From Chromatiales bacterium (lineage in GTDB: Bacteria > Pseudomonadota > Gammaproteobacteria > Steroidobacterales > GCA-2729495): 41,316 nt of DNA. The notes beneath the pieces are model-generated. The model saw only the letters and a list, made by a program, of their open reading frames with translations, was not told the origin of the DNA and searched no databases. This document shows positions 39,567-41,316 of this stretch, in pieces. Where the stretch lies: assembly GCA_002729495.1 (NCBI GenBank), contig PBYE01000075.1, forward strand, positions 1 through 41,316, read 5' to 3'. Made by a program: the position numbers and the translations under genes. The stretch's first letter is position 1. The number at the start of each line of letters is the position of its first letter.

Positions 39567-40575
39567 CGGCATACGAACAATCATGCGGTTTTTGACCGCG
39601 CCTGCGCTTCTAAGCGTGTTGATGCAGGGTGCAGTGTACGCGGATGAGCCGGAAGCGCCCGAGAGCTGGCTGGACCGCATGGATGAGGCTGTTGAGTACC
39701 TTAATTATGAGGGTACGCTCGTTTATATGCGTCCGGGCAAAGCGGATATATTTCGTGTTTATCATCGCGTCTCGGACCGGGATGTTACGGAACGGGTTAT
39801 TGAAATGGACGGTGTTGGTTCCGAGATCATCCGGAGCAGCAAAGAACTTATATGCATTTTTCCTGCGCAGCGGTCGGTCGTCATCGACAAACGTATAGCA
39901 GAACATCGTAAACAGAATCCCCTCAGGGCGAATCTCCCGGAGTATTCAGCCTCACTTGCGAGTCACTACCAGCTCAAACTGCTGGAATCAGAGCGCCTGT
40001 TAGACCGACCGGTTGCAGTAGTTTCGATACAGCCGCGTGATCGGTTTCGTTATGGCTACAGACTGTGGCTTGATTACGAAACCGCGATGCCCCTGAAATC
40101 ACAGATGATTGGCGAAGACAAAATTATGCCCATCGAGGAAATTCGCTTTTCTGCCATATCCATGCCGGCCATCGTCAGCGAAGATATGGTTCGCTCGTCC
40201 CGGGATACCACGGGCTATACCCTGACCCGGCATGGCAGCGTGCCGGAACGGACTGAGGCAAAAGTTGAGATTCTGTGGCAAGCGAGAGAATTGCCGCCGG
40301 GGTTTATGCAGACCGTGGCGATGCAGGAGTATGTGGAAGGGGTACGGGTACCCCGTATGCACCTTGTTTATTCCGATGGCCTGGCGTCCGTTTCTGTATT
40401 TATTGATGTTGGAGTAGCCGCATCTGAGCAGGTGGAGGGCTTGTCGATGATCGGTGCGGCAAATGCCTATTCGGTTATGAAGGAGGGGATGCTGGTCACT
40501 GCAATGGGCGAAGTGCCGGCCCCTACGGCCCGACAGATAGCGCTTTCCATGACGATGACGAGCGGCTCAGACTGA
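39556..40575 (+). CDS. rseB: Sigma-E regulatory protein RseB (MucB-like)
   Basis: RseB is a periplasmic protein that binds RseA and protects it from DegS; it releases on sensing lipoprotein-like or LPS ligands. The product has a signal peptide (cleavage likely after VYA, residue 29), an N-terminal LolA-like domain beginning WLDRMDEAVEYLNYEGTLVY, and a C-terminal RseA-binding domain (LPPGFMQTV onward). ATG 39556 gives 339 residues; ATG 39583 is an alternative, and neither has a clear Shine-Dalgarno site. No degP/mucD gene follows, although in Pseudomonas that gene is part of the cluster. Confidence 0.93.
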   Translation: MRNSGIRTIMRFLTAPALLSVLMQGAVYADEPEAPESWLDRMDEAVEYLNYEGTLVYMRPGKADIFRVYHRVSDRDVTERVIEMDGVGSEIIRSSKELICIFPAQRSVVIDKRIAEHRKQNPLRANLPEYSASLASHYQLKLLESERLLDRPVAVVSIQPRDRFRYGYRLWLDYETAMPLKSQMIGEDKIMPIEEIRFSAISMPAIVSEDMVRSSRDTTGYTLTRHGSVPERTEAKVEILWQARELPPGFMQTVAMQEYVEGVRVPRMHLVYSDGLASVSVFIDVGVAASEQVEGLSMIGAANAYSVMKEGMLVTAMGEVPAPTARQIALSMTMTSGSD

Positions 40576-40673
40576 GGCCCATCGCTAAAGTCTTTACTTA
40601 ACCCGTTCGCCGCATTGCGCGAGGCCATGTCCCGACGTGCTGCAGTCTTTGCAAAGCCCATATATTTTGCAAC

Positions 40674-40702
40674 TTGTGGGGACGTTGCGACTTTCGTAAA
40701 CT
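40674..40702 (+). promoter_or_regulatory. Candidate sigma-70 promoter before the final gene
   Basis: TTGTGG (40674-40679) and TAAACT (40697-40702) are 17 bases apart in the 195-bp gap after rseB. The leader to the ATG at 40771 would be about 60 bases. The rest of the gap shows no strong hairpin or T run. Confidence 0.3.
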
Positions 40703-40770
40703 CCCCCTCCATTTAGTCGGTCTGCCGGATACACCCGCTTCGGTGGACGCAAAAAAATGAGTATTTGTGC

Positions 40771-41316
40771 ATGCCAAGAAAGCTAGGTATACCTCTGGCG
40801 TTCGTCATACTGCTGCTGTTAGTGATCGAATTCTCTTTTCGAGTCTATTCGGCCGGATTCGCTACGGCGATCAACCCATACAGGTTTAACAGTATGAATA
40901 TTCTTCCGAGAAGCGGACTCGTCCAGTTATCGGAGCACCCGGAGATTTACTACGAATTAAAGCCCAACCTGGATACCTGGTTCCAGGGTGAGCGAATTCA
41001 GACCAACTCGTACGGACTGCCGGACAAGGAATATCCGCTCGAGAAACCGGAAGGGACTTTTCGGGTAGTTGTGCTAGGGAGCTCATGGACGATGGCAACC
41101 GGGGTCGATCAGGCCCACATATATCATTCCGTAATGGAAGACCGGTTGAATAAGGCCTATCCCGACAAGAACTTCGAGTTTATAAATTTTGGTGTCGAGA
41201 TGTATGGTTTACGAGAACTTGTCGGCACGCTCAAGCACAAGGCGCTGGCCTGGAACCCGGACCTGATCATTGTGGCCATTACCAGCTTTACTGCCTATGT
41301 CATTTGGAATGAACCG
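40771..41316 (+). CDS. SGNH/GDSL hydrolase-like membrane-anchored protein (3' end outside window)
   Basis: The frame runs from ATG 40771 to the window edge, 182 codons. It begins with a short basic stretch and one hydrophobic helix (about residues 6-20), so the rest is probably periplasmic. RVVVLGSSWTMATGV at 98-112 fits block I of the SGNH fold, with Ser105 as candidate nucleophile, though the usual GDS is GSS. INFGVEMYGLRE and WNPDLIIVAIT match later blocks. Relatives are often esterases or acetyl-group enzymes of exopolysaccharide or glycan loci; substrate unknown. There is no functional link to the sigma-E genes beyond adjacency. Confidence 0.75.
   Translation, partial: MPRKLGIPLAFVILLLLVIEFSFRVYSAGFATAINPYRFNSMNILPRSGLVQLSEHPEIYYELKPNLDTWFQGERIQTNSYGLPDKEYPLEKPEGTFRVVVLGSSWTMATGVDQAHIYHSVMEDRLNKAYPDKNFEFINFGVEMYGLRELVGTLKHKALAWNPDLIIVAITSFTAYVIWNEP

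Overview
The window is a compact stretch of chromosomal housekeeping genes from a Gram-negative bacterium, most likely a gammaproteobacterium. The evidence is gene order: (rpsB)-tsf-pyrH-frr-uppS-cdsA-rseP-bamA-skp-lpxD-lpxA-lpxB-rnhB-dnaE-accA-tilS-pyrG-kdsA-eno-ftsB-truD matches the order known from Pseudomonas and Escherichia, and surE-pcm, recJ-prfB-lysS and ygfZ / sdh / sdhE / rpoE-rseA-rseB are also typical gammaproteobacterial groupings. I cannot assign a genus. No tRNA, rRNA, insertion sequence, prophage or CRISPR array was seen.

Layout. 1-5.7 kb: the tail of a probable rpsB, then translation (tsf, frr), UMP kinase, undecaprenyl-PP and CDP-diglyceride synthesis, and the site-2 protease RseP. 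5.7-11.8 kb: outer-membrane biogenesis (bamA, skp) and lipid A synthesis (lpxD, lpxA, lpxB). 12-16 kb: rnhB and dnaE. 16-22.9 kb: accA, tilS, pyrG, kdsA, eno, ftsB. 22.9-27.8 kb: truD, a crotonase-family enzyme, a reverse-strand Smr protein, surE, pcm, a YqaA-type membrane protein and a reverse-strand Mth938-domain protein. 27.8-34 kb: recJ, prfB (read through a programmed +1 frameshift), lysS, murI, and ygfZ on the reverse strand. 34-38 kb: a complete succinate dehydrogenase locus (a small SDHAF4/DUF1674-like gene, sdhC, sdhD, sdhA, sdhB, sdhE). 38-40.6 kb: the sigma-E module rpoE-rseA-rseB with a good match to a sigma-E autoregulatory promoter. The window ends inside an SGNH-hydrolase-like membrane-anchored protein.

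How the genes fit together. Much of the window serves the cell envelope: precursor lipids (uppS, cdsA, accA), lipid A and Kdo (lpxD/A/B, kdsA), outer-membrane protein assembly (bamA, skp), cell-wall glutamate (murI), division (ftsB) and the stress circuit that monitors it (rpoE, rseA, rseB, and rseP, which lies 34 kb away). The sdh locus carries its catalytic genes together with two candidate flavoprotein maturation factors.

The most interesting signal is what is missing from otherwise conserved neighbourhoods. dxr is absent beside uppS/cdsA, ispD-ispF are absent between ftsB and truD, fabZ is absent between lpxD and lpxA, nlpD-rpoS are absent after pcm/yqaA, and nadB is absent before rpoE. 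Loss of three MEP-pathway genes from two separate loci suggests a different route to isoprenoids, but this is an inference from one window. Other points worth a second look are a lysine-rich repeated tail on the putative S2 protein, a LpxA acyl-chain-ruler substitution, a perfect GCGA-capped hairpin before rnhB, a terminator-like hairpin just before sdhC, and a shortened YgfX-like reading frame. I did not find a convincing wholly new multi-gene system.
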